Shown here piece after piece: positions 49,405 through 62,330 of a DNA stretch of 64,000 bases. Under the pieces are notes generated by a model. It was given only the letters and a program-made list of their open reading frames with translations, made no database searches and was not told the DNA's origin. Source of the DNA: Toxotes chatareus (taxonomy: Eukaryota > Chordata > Actinopteri > Toxotidae). Location: the NCBI GenBank assembly GCA_016801885.1, contig CM028896.1, positions 3,720,001 through 3,784,000 on the forward strand, in the 5' to 3' direction. Numbering within the stretch: the first letter of the stretch is position 1; each line of letters opens with the position of its first letter. Position numbers and translations under genes: made by a program.

Positions 49405-49505
49405 AGCTCCTCCTCCCACGGCAAACTTCTCCTAAGACGCCCTTGAGCAAGGCATCAAACCCCCATCTGCTCCCATAGAGCTGCCCTGTGGCCAACAACA
49501 GAAAG
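49405..49505. repeat. SINE-like remnant fragment
   Basis: CGCCCTTGAGCAAGGCATCA followed by AACCCCCATCTGCTCC matches the layout of a common fish repeat (CCTTGAGCAAGGCACTTAAC then CCCCAACTGCTCC). Only this core is recognisable. Confidence 0.5.
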
Positions 49506-49951
49506 CTGTATTCACGAGGCGATTCCCTATTGTTAATATGCATAACGGCATGAATCTGAATCAGAACGCCGCTCAAAGAAACACATACAGGCACACATAC
49601 ATTACCTGAATACAAAAGGTTAAAATATATATTTTAATTTCCTTCAGCCCGGGGTGCTTTCTGAGTAATCATCGGAATTCTTATTTTATTGTTAAAATTA
49701 GCTCTACCCACACAACCTCACGATTACAGAAAGTAACAAATTTATTTATTTACTGTGAGTGCGAGGTAAGTGGCTGTGTACTTTCAAAGAAGTGGCTATT
49801 TTCATACGGGTCATTACTCATGCAAAGAGAGCAGATTAGATTTCCATGAAAAGGTGAATTGTGGAAACAACACAAAGCAGAAGAGTAAATCTCAAAGGTA
49901 AAGAAAATTTAAGATCACTTACAGTGAGGTACAGATACAGATATAGTATGG

Positions 49952-49954
<3 letters not shown>

Positions 49955-50017
<63 letters not shown>
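49955..50017. repeat. (GT)n microsatellite, longest in the window
   Basis: 63 bases of uninterrupted GT. A CA tract begins at 50139 in inverted orientation. Long alternating purine/pyrimidine tracts can adopt Z-DNA. Confidence 0.95.
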
Positions 50018-50019
<2 letters not shown>

Positions 50020-50127
50020 ATGCGGCGGTTAGCACTTGAGTGCGTGTTGCTTTAACTACATTTGACTCATCAAGGTCTTGACAGAAGTATTAGCATTCTC
50101 TTCCCATTTGTCCCATCCCACACACAG

Positions 50128-50138
<11 letters not shown>

Positions 50139-50171
<33 letters not shown>
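50139..50171. repeat. (CA)n microsatellite, partner of the GT tract at 49955
   Basis: About 16 CA units directly after a CT run (50128-50138). Confidence 0.95.
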
Positions 50172-50173
<2 letters not shown>

Positions 50174-50189
50174 CTACCACTTTGCTCCT

Positions 50190-50370
50190 GCCCTTTCATT
50201 GTTTATTAGCGAGGCAATCCGTTATACCGATCTGGCCAAGCGTCTGCGCTGCCTGGTCCCTCTGCGCACACCTTGAGTCCACCCCAGCTGCATTTAAATG
50301 ACCCTGCTGTGGGGAAATAACCCATCAGCGCTGTCTCGAAAGCTGCGGTCATGCTCGTCAGGACAAAATA
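50190..50370. promoter_or_regulatory. Candidate conserved non-coding block J
   Basis: High-complexity block beginning TTCATTGTTTATTAGCGAGG (a SOX-like CATTGTTTA followed by ATTAG), then CCGATCTGGCCAAGCG and GCTGCATTTAAATG. It is locally richer in GC and CpG than its surroundings and is sandwiched between the GT/CA pair and a poly-A run at 50390-50410. No supported coding frame. Confidence 0.33.
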
Positions 50371-50389
50371 GATCCCAAAACATAACAGC

Positions 50390-50410
50390 AAAAAAAAAAA
50401 AAAAAAAAAA
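50390..50410. repeat. Poly-A run of 21
   Basis: A run followed by purine-rich DNA to about 50560. Confidence 0.9.
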
Positions 50411-50854
50411 GAAACAAAAAGGTGGTATCATTAAGGGAAGATGAAGACAAGGATGAAGTTGGACAAAAAAGGAGATGAGGAAAAAAGGCTGAAAAAACAT
50501 GATGAGGAATGAGGAGAGTATGAAGAATTGCTAAGACAACAAGAGAAAGGAGAGTAGGAGGGAGAAGAGCTGAATGACTGAAAGAATCTCCTCCATCTCC
50601 TCACTCCTGACTCTACACATGCTGCTGCAAGTACACACACACACATACTCACACACACATGCACATAGCGGACAAAGCATATTCACAAGTGCTGCTGCAC
50701 GCACAAACACACACGGATGGCCAAACACACACGCAAATACACACAGATGGATGCTTGTGTGCAGTTTATGTAACTGTGTTTGTCTACCGATTATCATGAA
50801 CTCATTTAAGACTCTTACGCAACAGCACTTAGATATTCAACATTCAAAATCATT

Positions 50855-50925
50855 TTTCTCACACGGGATTTGGAAACTGGTCTCCCGCGTTGCTCAGCCA
50901 AATATCTAACCACCCAAGCTGAAAG
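50855..50925. repeat. Possible tRNA-like SINE fragment
   Basis: CTGGTCTCCCGCGTTGC followed by ATCTAACCACCCAAGC resembles the reverse strand of a tRNA-derived head, where the TAACCAC word lies in the anticodon/D-arm half. It is too short and eroded to name. Confidence 0.25.
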
Positions 50926-50999
50926 AAGTCCCTAAACTAAACTGACTGAAAGAATAAACTTTAAGAGTAAGGGAATGAAATATACTTGCACCCTGAACA

Positions 51000-53040
51000 G
51001 TGATCATAGAAGTGGGATTTTATATTTTTCAGAGCAGGAGTTTTAACGTCTGTGGGTGGGTGTTATTCCCATGAAAATGTCAAAACAAGAAATGAAAAAA
51101 TATATTGTTGGGATCCTGGGGGGGGATTATTCTTTTTTTTTCCCTATCTCATTGCAAACCAACAACTGATAACTGTCAGCCACCAGTGGGAAATACTTAA
51201 TTACCCTGGAAGTGAGCCAGAATGATGATATACATCGTTGACAAACAGAAAAACATGGGTGTAACTCAAGAACTCAGCCCGTTTTCAGATTCTGTCATCA
51301 ATCAGTCCACATGAAGGAATGCATATTTTCGGGCTTGAGCGCAAGTGGAAACTTCATCTACTGGTTCCTTTCTTTACCCACTGACTGAATATATAACTCT
51401 AAAATTTCCATTCATCTACCTCTCCACCACACTCTGTCGTGGTTTCAAATGTAGATATATTGCAGCATATTTGTTTCAGAATAAACAGGCCTAGTTGAAG
51501 ATGAAGACATGCTCGATGTGAGTAGTTGCAGTCAAGATTTATGATGTCGAGCTGTGACGTTTAGCCCCCCAAAGATCTAGAGCTTATGAGAAATGGCAAT
51601 CGTTAAAGGCCGCTAAAAACATAAAAACTGAATAAACTACGTTAGATGCTTTTCAAAACAAGTCATGTGACATACTGTTGGTATGTTGATCGAATGCTAG
51701 ATTTTAGTTATTAGTGTTGTTACAAATGTTAATGGGGTTTTGAATGAAGTTTTCTTACTTCTGGAACAGAAACAGGAAGTTATAACCATTCATAAATATC
51801 AATAACAAACTCTCAGTTGAATGGCACACAATCATATTTGATGCAAAAAATATTGCTTGGATCCCTATAACAGAACATAAAGAAGGGTTACAACCAAGCA
51901 CTAAACTCGTTTTAAAGCATAGGAATGTTGACATGTTGAGAGCTATGTGGATTTATGTGCAATCCTCACTCATACTGTGGATGGACTTGGCTACAGGTTG
52001 TCCTCTTCATTAGACTCTCCCCGCTGCTTTAAAATGGCTTCCAAAGGGATTGTTTTCCTTTCTTGAAATATGCAACTTGGTTCCATTTTTTTCTTTTTTT
52101 TTCCTGTAAATGATGAAAAGCAGCTTCCACAGACTGGAAAATTACCCGCGCTTGATGATCCATCACAGTAAACAATACAAATGCTGAGTTTTGTCTAATT
52201 TCTTAGTTCCATGCTATTCAGTTGGGGCCAAGTTGAGTGATGTTTTTGTACACATCTCACTGCTCGGCACGATGACTCTGGCTCTCCAATTGGGTGAGAG
52301 AAGCCAAAGGGTATGCATGTCAATGAACGTTCGATGCAACAAAGTTCCACATAAATTAAAAAAAAAAATTAAAAAAAAACTTGATTTCTTAGGAAAAACA
52401 TTTGGCTGGAAATAATCCCTCAGAAACACATGTCTTTAAAATTTAATTATCATCTCGCATCAAGGTCTGAGTAAGTTGTTAGCAACACCAGTTAATTAAA
52501 ACCTGATTTAGGCTTTGGCATTAAAAAGTCTGAACTTCATATAAACATATTAAATGTTTAAAACCTTAATGGCAAATGCCACATGCAGCACAATGACTGA
52601 GGAACTGTGATACAGGTGTAGGCACAAGTAAATAAGCTGCAGCTCTAAGTGACATTAGTAGTATGCTTAACATCCTGCTCAGCTAAACCACGCAAGACAA
52701 CAAACCTGCAAATTGAGCTTTTAAAAACAGCATGAAACAAACACAAACAGGATTCTAGTTCGTGAAAGATGAGTTACAAGGCAATTCTTCAGAAAGGGTG
52801 GAAGCATAACAGGATGAATAATGACGGAACAAAAGTAATCTCACAGTGTTGTTATCCAGCACAATGGGATGACAAACGTTCAATGGTGTACAGCAAAGTG
52901 GCTATAATGGTTTTTATTGTTCGGAGGTGGCTCAGAAAGAGGTGATGCAGAGATGGATGTTAATCAAATGTTTCCTAGCTCCCCGTAAGCGTACCTATAA
53001 ATGAGTGGAAGCATACACACAGCTTTTTGGGAGCTCCATT
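51000..53040. other. AT-rich stretch, nothing assigned
   Basis: No repeat family, exon or strong motif cluster recognised; short A and T runs at 51130-51141 and 52357-52380. Confidence 0.45.
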
Positions 53041-53217
53041 TTAGATTGGGTTTCGCAGCCACGCGCGAGATGACTGACAGTCGCTGTCAGATTCCACTCC
53101 ATTACTTGCACGCACACTCAGACACACACACATATATTGATTACTAAAGTCTGCAGCCTGTGGAGTGGAGCCAATGTGAAGTGGGCGAGCGAGGGGAGGA
53201 GGTATAGGCACATACGA

Positions 53218-53227
<10 letters not shown>

Positions 53228-53252
<25 letters not shown>
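53228..53252. repeat. (CA)n microsatellite
   Basis: About 12 CA units. A further CA tract lies at 53809-53829. Confidence 0.9.
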
Positions 53253-53258
<6 letters not shown>

Positions 53259-53620
53259 GGAATCTAGGGGCTGTGCAAGGACAAATTTTAAGCATCTGTC
53301 TCCCACTGCCAAACACATGCACATCACAGAGATTAAACTAAAGGCAATTTCACCTGCTTGCTGTTGTCTCACTTAAATTTGCCGCTTGAGAGGAGCAGCA
53401 AGGAAAGGAGAGAAATTATTCTATTAAACTTCCAGAGACTAAGATTAAGATTATTCCTAACTGATTATTATTCCACTGAGTCAAACGCAATTCTGTGTGC
53501 CCTATTTTTGTAGTTGCTTGTAATGTTAGTAATCTACAGTAAGACTTGAAGCTTAATCTGCTGTTGCATTTATTGTAAACTGCAGATGCATAAAACTGTC
53601 AGCTTAATGTCTAAGATGTA

Positions 53621-53690
53621 GGAGGACAGGGGAGGAAAGGAGAGGAGAGGAGAGGAGAGGAGGGGGAGAAGGAGACGAAAGAGACAAGAT
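53621..53690. repeat. (GGAGA)n purine array
   Basis: About five GGAGA units inside a longer purine-only tract. Confidence 0.85.
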
Positions 53691-54102
53691 GAGAAAAATG
53701 TACGACAGGCAATTGAGAAACAGATCAATGTCAATGTAAGAAACAGGGTAACAGATGAGTCTGTTTTGAACTCAAAACACTTGTCTGATCATTCACACTG
53801 CAAATAACACACACACACACACACACACATAACCATTTAGCCAGAAGCCAAAATGCCCCGCCACCCGGCAACCCAGGTTTCATTTTTCCACCTTTATTAC
53901 TCCAGCTCTCCATTTATACCTTTTTTTTTTCTGACGCCCTACCTCGCACCTCTCTGTCTCCCTGCCCACCTTTCTTCATCTGACTATCTGCGTCTGTTGT
54001 CTGTGTTTTGCTGACCTGCAATGGAGAACTTTGGTTGCACAAGGTGTGAAATGAGACTGTATTGATCCGTCTGCCTGTGGGGATGTGTGTTTGAATGTGC
54101 GT

Positions 54103-54114
54103 CCATGAGAGTGT

Positions 54115-54154
<40 letters not shown>

Positions 54155-54182
54155 CACAGAAAGAGAGAGAGAAATAGAGAGC
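54103..54182. repeat. (GT)n then (GA)n compound microsatellite
   Basis: About 20 GT units with a TTT interruption, then AGAGAGAGA. The CA tract at 53809-53829 lies about 280 bases left in inverted orientation. Confidence 0.9.
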
Positions 54183-54729
54183 AGCACTCCATGTCATCTT
54201 CAACTAAGTCGGGTTTTTCATCTTAATCGTGTGCGTGTGCACACACAACCAAAAATGAGTGAGATAATGGCGTCATTACTAAGCAGGAGATCTGACACAC
54301 GTACCGTTCTCTAGCAGCAGTTCTCCAGTTCTGCAGCCTCATTCAACAATATGATGTTATACTGTATTCTGTAGCGTGTAAATGTGTGTAACTGTGTGTA
54401 TTGTGATTGTATTCCTGCCACATTTATTGAAAGTCTAGAGGCATGAAGATTTTTGTCATACCAGTGTGGGTCTGTTGATTAATTCTAGTCTTTTCTAAAC
54501 TGTAACTGAATTCGCTCAACCTTATTAAAATAAATGAATATAATGGCACTGCCTTTGAAATGTGATGTGAGGCAAAGAAGATAAAGACAAATACTACTGT
54601 GAGAAATGGCATCAAAGAGGCAGATAAGTAAGAATTGCTCCTTTTTCATCTCTCCTGAGGCAGTGATACTCAACACCAGACCACACGCAGCCAAAGAACT
54701 GCAGTTTCCGGCCCGAGAACAGGCCAAAA

Positions 54730-57229
54730 ATATGGCGATTAATTATAAATGAAGTAAATATTAGCCACTGTCCTGAACAGCGGGGTTTACTTTAATCTCT
54801 CACCCAGTTTGGACCCCAAATCATCATTGTTTCAACTTCTGCGTCCCTGTCACGTCCGCCTGCTCCTCTGTTCACTACATAACCCCTCAGTGAACCACCT
54901 GAAACCTTCCTACTCTGCCCTGTATGTGTGTCTACATTTGGGTCCCAGCTCTTGCCCTTAGCATTAGTGAACTGTGACAAATCCCCTGTACAGTCTGCTG
55001 GCTTGGATGTCACAATTTTACTTCCATATACAGTATTAGCCACACAGTAACAACCAACCCCCTGAAAAGCATTATAAAACCATCAGGATTTAATTTTCTT
55101 TTAAAGCATTAGAGGATTGGTTGCAGTGGAGAAAAAAAAACAAAAAACGAGGGAAATATCCTGATTCATTTTGAAATTTGATTTTGAGTGTTTTTTTGTT
55201 TTTGTGATTGCTCACTTCCAGCTACTTCCTGCACCGCTGTTAATTTAATTACTACGATCTTTCACAGGTACCTTATAATTTATTTTACAGCTACTTCTCT
55301 TTTTTCTTTTAAACCATCCTAAATGGCTATGGCAGTGTTTTTCTAGCTCTTTTCTTGTCTCCCCCTGCCTTCCTCTCTTTCCTCTCCTAGCCACATTTTT
55401 CTTCAATTTCATCATTCCCTTGCTTGATCCATCCAGCCTCTGTGAGCTCTCTCACCCTATTTACCCCTTATCCTTCACTTCCTCCGCTTTCTCCACTCTC
55501 CCGTCATCGCTCCTTCTCCAGCACACTCCCTCCATTGTCTTCACCTTCTCTCCCCTGCTTCTATATCCCCTCTCCCTCCCTTTCTTCCAGCCCTCCTCCT
55601 TTCCATCCCCCCTTCCTTTGTAAGATAATACATTTGCAGCCTGAGTGATCTATTGATTCCCTGAACCCCAGCGCCCTTCAGAAAGGTAATTTTTTAAGGA
55701 GGAAAGAAGATTAGACAGAAATGCAGCGCATTTCAAGGTGAAAGGGGCTCTCCCCACTTTACTCATCGATGGCAACTTCTCTGTTTTTTTTTTGTTTTTT
55801 TAAAGAGGGTGATGTGTGATGAGCAAAAGTGCAAAGTGCTCCACAGACCTCCCGTGCCATCCTATCTCCTCCTCTTTCTACACCTTACATGTTTTGTTTT
55901 CCTCTTTCCAAAGAATCTGCGAAGAGTTTGAAAGAGGGAATGGAAAAGCCAAACAACACGGCTGATTGGTGAGTACTGCATTTTGGAATTTGCTCAGTGC
56001 CTCGATTCATGAAAAGGGATGGGCAAAGCTACGATTCAAGCTTATGTCCGGCACTTAACCGTGTCAAGCAACGCATGAACTGAGGAAAGCAGGATATTGT
56101 GTCAAAAGAGGGCTTAACCATACTTGACTGATGTTCCTGATATGTTCTTCTAAATCACCTAGATGATACACTGCTGTGATAAGCTCAAGTTATCGATTAC
56201 CCAAGCTCCTCCGTGAAGTGAGACCACAAAGTCATTGCTCGAGTCCACCGAGTACCTGCTGATGCCACCACAGAGTCAAGCCTCGGTTCTTTGGCTTCAG
56301 GAAACGGTTGAAAGGACACCGGTGCTTTGGCGTGTTTCAAACCTATTAACTTCCTTTCTTTTTCATTACTTGTTTGTAGTAGCATTCAATATCCTCTGAC
56401 AATACGGAGAGAGAGAGAGACTAGGCTGCAAAAAACCATCTGCAGTTAAAGAGCTACACTAAGTAAATCTACTATTGGGGTCCTTTCAGAGGTTACCGGA
56501 ATACCACTTAAAACCCGTTTTCAGTCTTTGCTAGAGTTTAGTTGCTGCCCCGCTCCCTAAAGGGGATTATTTAGAATTCAGATTTTGTTCTGTTTTCAGC
56601 CACCAGAAGGTCACAGGGGAATAGTCGGACAGCTGTTGCACTTTAAAGGAAACAGAGTCACCACTCAGTGCTTCCATTATGTGGATTTTGCAAAATTACA
56701 GCCGCTGCTGCAATGCTGTAAAGCTGCAATCACACGATTTCGCAGAGAGCTTTTAATTTAAAAAGTCGGGACACCGGAAGTTGAGATGCATGGCAACACC
56801 CAGCCAAGGCGAGAGGGACAGAGAGAGATGGAAAGAAGAGAGAGAAAGACAGGCTTAACTAGTTAACTTTAAGTTAGATATATTCACTTCATAGTCAGAC
56901 CGGCTATTGGGAATATCAGGGCAAATCCCAGTGGGCCCCTGCACCGGTGGGCTGATGGACTGTCAAAAATCCATAAAGTCTCTACAGGCTGCCTCTTTGT
57001 ACCTGTCATTTAGGGTGGGACTGGGCTCACTTCACCAATCCCTCCCCCAAGCCCCCTAACTACTGCTGAAAAAAATCCAAAAAGGTGCCAAAGAGATTTT
57101 ATGATAGTACAGATTTATAGGAACGACCTTATGATGACGCACACGGGAGAGTCATTTGGGGAGACAACTTCATATTTGCAGCAGCAGCAGTTTTCATTTG
57201 GAAGTTTCCACCATTCTCCTAAATCCTGA
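54730..57229. other. Stretch with pyrimidine-rich and GA patches only
   Basis: 55340-55620 is strongly CT-rich on the plus strand (open frames there are Ser/Pro/Leu translations). 56405-56420 and 56812-56850 are GA-rich. No exon or known mobile element recognised. Confidence 0.45.
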
Positions 57230-57550
57230 CATGACCTAATGATCCCTGGGTTTGTCCTCCGACCAGCGGATGTCGTGTCTGTGACAGCCCATCAGCAATC
57301 ACTCTGTGTCTGGCTCAGGGAAGTGTCTAACACTCAGCCAGTGGGGCTGGATACAAATGATTTAGTTTAAATGGGATGTCCCAAGGGGACAAAGAAAGCC
57401 ATTCCAGTGGAAGAAAGTGACTCAGTGACCGGAGACTAACGCAGGTTATCGTCAATGATAATTAGCCATCATGTTGCTTTTATGTAATGGCTCAGGAGGA
57501 TGATGGGACATTATTCTGCACCGTCAACCAGGGATTAATTTTATTTATTT
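57230..57550. promoter_or_regulatory. Candidate conserved non-coding block K
   Basis: A repeat-free block containing GTCAATGATAATTAGCCATC (57451-57470), TTTTATGTAATGG and CAACCAGGGATTAATTTTAT. These are dense homeobox-type cores in otherwise high-complexity DNA. It ends at an ATTT-rich patch near 57540. No coding frame. Confidence 0.3.
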
Positions 57551-60389
57551 ATCCATTCATTTATTATTTATGGAGAAATGCTTTGATAAATCCAGTGTTA
57601 GGCCACAGTTCAGCAAACTTATTATCATTCATTACACGAACCATGTAATTGTCATGCCACCAATTTGCATTCAGTTCATTCACTCACCTGGTAAATCAAG
57701 ACAACAAGTTTTGTTTGTTTTGTTTTATTTTGTGTGTTTTTATCTCAACTAAGTATAATCTAAAGTGTTTAACTTTTTAAACGACAAACTGCCTGTGTGG
57801 AAAAAATGCCTGTATTAAAGGCCTAAATTTTGATTTGCCCTTAACAATAAATGTCCCAGCAAAGCCTCAAGGTTACACAAGGTCTGAGAAAAATTCAAGT
57901 CTCATTATGTGAGGAAGGAAACGTGTCGTTTCCAAAGGCGGGCAATTCTAAAACTCTCCGCCACTGCTATAGGATTTCTGAAAGTCTCATTATCCAAACA
58001 TTTTGATGAGACATTCCTCCAGTTTTTGGTGAGCTTGATGAGAAAGAGGTCTGACTATGCAAGATTACCTTTGGGTAAATGGGCTGAATGAAAAGGAAGG
58101 AAGGCAAACGCCGTTGAAGCCCTGCTATTAGGTTGATGAGGTGGAGTTTTACATACAATTCTTGCCTGGTGCAGCTGTAGTCTAGCTCTGAGATCTGTCT
58201 GTATCCATACCTTCTTGAGATGACTCCTTATAGAGCTCAACAGTGATCAACAATGAAAACGGTGATAGTAGGCAAAGTGAAGAACCACAGAATGTGAGCA
58301 TGTCATCACTGTCTACGAGACAGCTGCCTCTATTCCTGCCAAGAGTCTCATTACGGGAGACGAACAGAAGAGGAAAGGCACATGGGGATGATAAAGAAAA
58401 AGAGATAAAGGTAAATGGGAGAGAAAAGTGGGGCAGGTGGGGGAAAAAAAAAACGATAGAAAGTAGAGCTTTGAGTTGCAAAATGAATGAATAAAGAAAC
58501 AGAAGTTGGGTGAGAGAAAAAGCCACAGACACAAGAGATGGGGAATAATTTAGAGTCGCATCAACAGATCTAATACCAATGAGAGCCCTCCCTCATCCCC
58601 GCCATCCTTTCCTCCTCTCCTCATCCTCTTTTCACCTCTCTCTTGAGGGAGGGGAGATAAATCTTTACCAAAACAAATGGGTCTTTGTGAAAATACTGCA
58701 CTTCTGTAATCGCAGGCAATCAAAGAAACTCTGATGTTTTCTGTCAAGGGTCTGATAGCGACCATCTTGGCTGACTGTCGTTCTGCTCTCTGGTGAGTAC
58801 AGCTCCAGTAAACTCTCGTAGCCCTCTTATTTTCTCTAGCTGTCTAGTATTTTCTCCCACAGTTTGACTTTTTTTGGTTATCTCATTCAACTCTCTTCCA
58901 CACCCCTTCATTACAACTCCTATCATAAACAAATTACATGTGACATTTTCTGTCTCAATAACTCCATTCATCCATTCCTCTGCATCGCTGTTTAGCTTCC
59001 TTGCATCTCCTTTCACAGTCCTCTCTCTGCATCACCCCCATCCTCCAAAACAACCTCTCTGTGATCGATATAACTGCTTAGCTGTACCATAAAGGTGGCA
59101 TAATGGATGTCATAGCTCACTGATATTGTTGCTACATGTCACCATAACCATATGTTCCGATCTACCCAGTAAATAGAGCCATTTTACCATGTGTGTGTTG
59201 TGTTTGTGTGTTCATGTGGAAAAGAAAGCATTATGCAGGAAACATTTTATTCCTGGGAAAAGGCGTGACATTTATAAGTCAAACAGAAAGTCATGTTTTG
59301 CTAGAATAGGGAGAGAAAATAAAACGGCTGAACGGTCGGTTCACCCTGATTACAAAAAAACATAGTCGGGCAGATAGTTGTGAATTTATGTTACGTTCAT
59401 GGACAGGGTTTTTTTTCTAAGTGTTTCTTCCTTCATCCCCAATTCAATGGGGGTAATATGCTTTTAGCTTAAGTCTTTCCAGACTTATTTTGGATAAGCC
59501 ACTGGCCTGGAACACTTCAGTGAGGATATCGAGACACAATCCAGAATGACAACAGTACAGAACATAAAGGCCGAAAAATAGAGACACACTACGCGAGCAG
59601 ATAGGTAGACTGATAGACAGAAGCAGGTGCGGAAGCAAAAGAGACAAACCGGAGAAAAGAAACTGGGAAAGTTGACAAACTGTAGGGGGGGCACAAAAGC
59701 ACGTATAGGAAAAGAGACAATGTCAAAACACAGCAATATGGCTGATGGCACAGCTTATGGATTTGGCAGATGGTTGATAATAATTAGCTACTGGGTGAGA
59801 TCTAAAGTGCACCACTGGGTTCTGTTCATTCACAATATGCTAGATTCAATGCACATATTCACTTCTCCAAGGTCACTTAGCTTCCACATGAGTGGTGGAG
59901 CAGAATAACTTATACAAAACAACATAGAAACTACAGTTAAAATAACATAAAGGAGGAATATTAAACAAGGCACAACAAATATTACTGTGTTACAAGTTAT
60001 AATGTGTTTGTGTTATAGCCAGAGCATGTACGTTTTAAAGCAAAGTTGCGGCCCTGCACTGTGACCTATTATCCAGTTCTTGATGTTGCAGGGAAGACAT
60101 CTTCTGTTTCTTCCCTGTAACTCAGTCAGGTGTAGCTGCTCGACTGACAATACCACTCTGGGTCAAAGTGACAAGTTCAATCTCTTCTGGGTGAGTAGAA
60201 CTCCTCTCTTTAACAGCTTCGACTTCAGCCTCCAACTTTTACACCGAGCCGCACAGAGAGATGGCCTGATGGGGTTTTCCTTGAGCATGAAGATGGGTCT
60301 GCACTGTCAACCTTAGAAAATTTTCAATCAGAAGGACTAGTTTACTCATGCCTTTCTCCTCCGCTGCTCTATTACACACTTGCTTTGTA
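57551..60389. other. Stretch with no assigned features
   Basis: Ordinary AT-rich DNA with purine-rich patches near 58365-58450 and pyrimidine-rich patches near 58580-58640. No supported exon or transposon. Confidence 0.45.
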
Positions 60390-60640
60390 ATTCAGGGGGC
60401 ATCTCCTTTCCCAGATTGTGACAACCCGCGTAGTAGCCAATCACTAATCAGTGCGCTCCTTATTAATCCAATCAGCTGCTTCTGTAACAATCTGCTTCCA
60501 GCTCCTTGCACCGATGCCAACATTTAACTCCCTGTCACCGCCGCTGCCAGCACAAAGAGTATGCAGAAGTTATGTTACTGAGCAATTATAGGGTTCATCC
60601 CAGTAATCCAGGATCAACTCCAGATGGACTCTCCCAAAAG
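60390..60640. promoter_or_regulatory. Candidate regulatory block L with two CCAAT boxes
   Basis: AGCCAATCACTAATCAG and TTATTAATCCAATCAGCTG place two CCAAT boxes at 60437-60441 and 60468-60472, 31 bases apart on the plus strand. The second runs into a CAGCTG E-box (60473-60478). Around them the DNA is high in complexity and locally richer in GC, with CCTGTCACCGCCGCTGCC at 60531-60548. It could be a distal enhancer or part of a promoter. No TATA box or transcription start could be set. Confidence 0.33.
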
Positions 60641-61458
60641 CCTCATCTACCACATGCCTTTTTATCAGCAGTTTTTCTTTCATGAATTAGTCAGTGATAT
60701 GACTCGAGCCTATCGGAGAACTGCAGTGTATCCTGGCCAGGTCCCCACGATGACAGGCTTGTGGCCAATTTAGAATTCCTAGTTCAACTAGCATGTTTTT
60801 GCACCACAGGAAGAAACTGAAAACATCTTGTGGAAATGTTTACCCCTGGACTGAGCAGTTAGAAGTTGGTTTTGTTTTACTTTATAATCTTCTGGTGAAA
60901 TTAGGATGTTACACATATTCTTGCATTACAAGAATAGTCCAAGATTTAGGATATATGTTTTTTCATCTTTTTGCTGAAATTATGTAATAAATATTAATAA
61001 CACTCTCACTGTCTGCGTGATACGTATGAAGCTAGCAAATAAGATATGACCCAGCTTGATGATATAGATGGCTTCATATTTAGCGTACAGACATGAGCTC
61101 CCATGTCTTTCCCCAAAACTTTTTGTTTAACAAACTAGTTACCAGGTAATTTTACATAGTTCTCTTAGAGGACTAGTCATCTCGCATTGGAAACCCTTCG
61201 TGTCTGCGTCTCTGTTTAGCAGCTTTGTGGGATTTACAGCGCATGAATACAGTCTAGTGTTCTAGGTCAAAATTGCTGTAATTACTTGATTGGCTTAAGA
61301 CTAGCAGAGGACCATTTTTGCATGTTATCTGGACTCTCTCCATTGTAGACTATCTAATAACACAGACATTACAGAAATTTGGAATTAATAATAATTTAAT
61401 TAGTGTGCTACATGTATTCATATCTGGGCAATACAGCCCTAATCTCTTATGAAACCCC

Positions 61459-61482
61459 CCACCCACACACACACACACACAC
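61459..61482. repeat. (CA)n microsatellite
   Basis: About nine CA units after a short CCCA stretch. Confidence 0.85.
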
Positions 61483-61959
61483 GGATAGGTTGCTAACTGG
61501 CATATCTATATAACTCCTTTGAATATCCTTCTCTGTGAACTAGTAGCAGTGATGAAGTTTACAGCTTTGCTAAGGCAGCTAAACTGGTTCACAGTGTGGT
61601 TAGAGATAGAGGGGTATTAAGAAAGCTTGCTGATGGAGAGGAAGAGATGGGAAGACGGAGTATATAAAAAGAGGCAGATGAAAATGAAGAAAGGAGGGAG
61701 GACAGAGCTAGGAGTGACGAGTTTGCAGTGACTGAAACAAAGGCAGATACTGATTGAGCACCAGACATGTGGAGGAAGTAGAATAAATTGCCATATTATA
61801 ATAGTGGGAAGCCCAGAGGATGAGAGCAATGGCTTGACTGACAGAAAAGAGGCAAGCGATGTGATCCACAGGGAGAACATAGACATTTCTTTGGCCCCTA
61901 CTCATATTCCTCCACCTCCTTCCACGCCTCCTCCTCCACGGTAAGTGATAGGAGTTAGT

Positions 61960-62330
61960 CCTAAATCCCCGAGCCTGCAGGCCGACGGGTGGATTAGCGC
62001 CCCTGCTCTTCCGTTATTCTCTCTGCTTGAATCTACCGTGGTTTTACACCGGAGGCAAAGAGCAGGGGAGCTGATTTCATGGCAGCTTCTGTCGGATTAG
62101 ACAGGAAGCTGCAGAGGGGTGCCAAGAGAGGTGGGGACACCTTTCACCCTTTCCCCCTTCACCGTCCCTGGTGTTTATGCTCTCCGTGTCTGCGGGCTCA
62201 TGTCTCTCGCTGTTCTCTGCTTGAGTCTGTTCTACCCTCATGTATCAGCTGACTGTTGATTGTCTCTGTGCATCCCTGTCATGATTTCTCCTACTCTTTC
62301 CCACACACAGCTGCACTATTTTGCTGACGT
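61960..62330. other. GC-richer block of unknown role
   Basis: Locally GC-elevated, high-complexity DNA (GCAGGCCGACGGGTGG at about 61977) near the right end of the window. It could be a regulatory or first-exon region, but no promoter element or splice pair was convincing. Confidence 0.25.
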
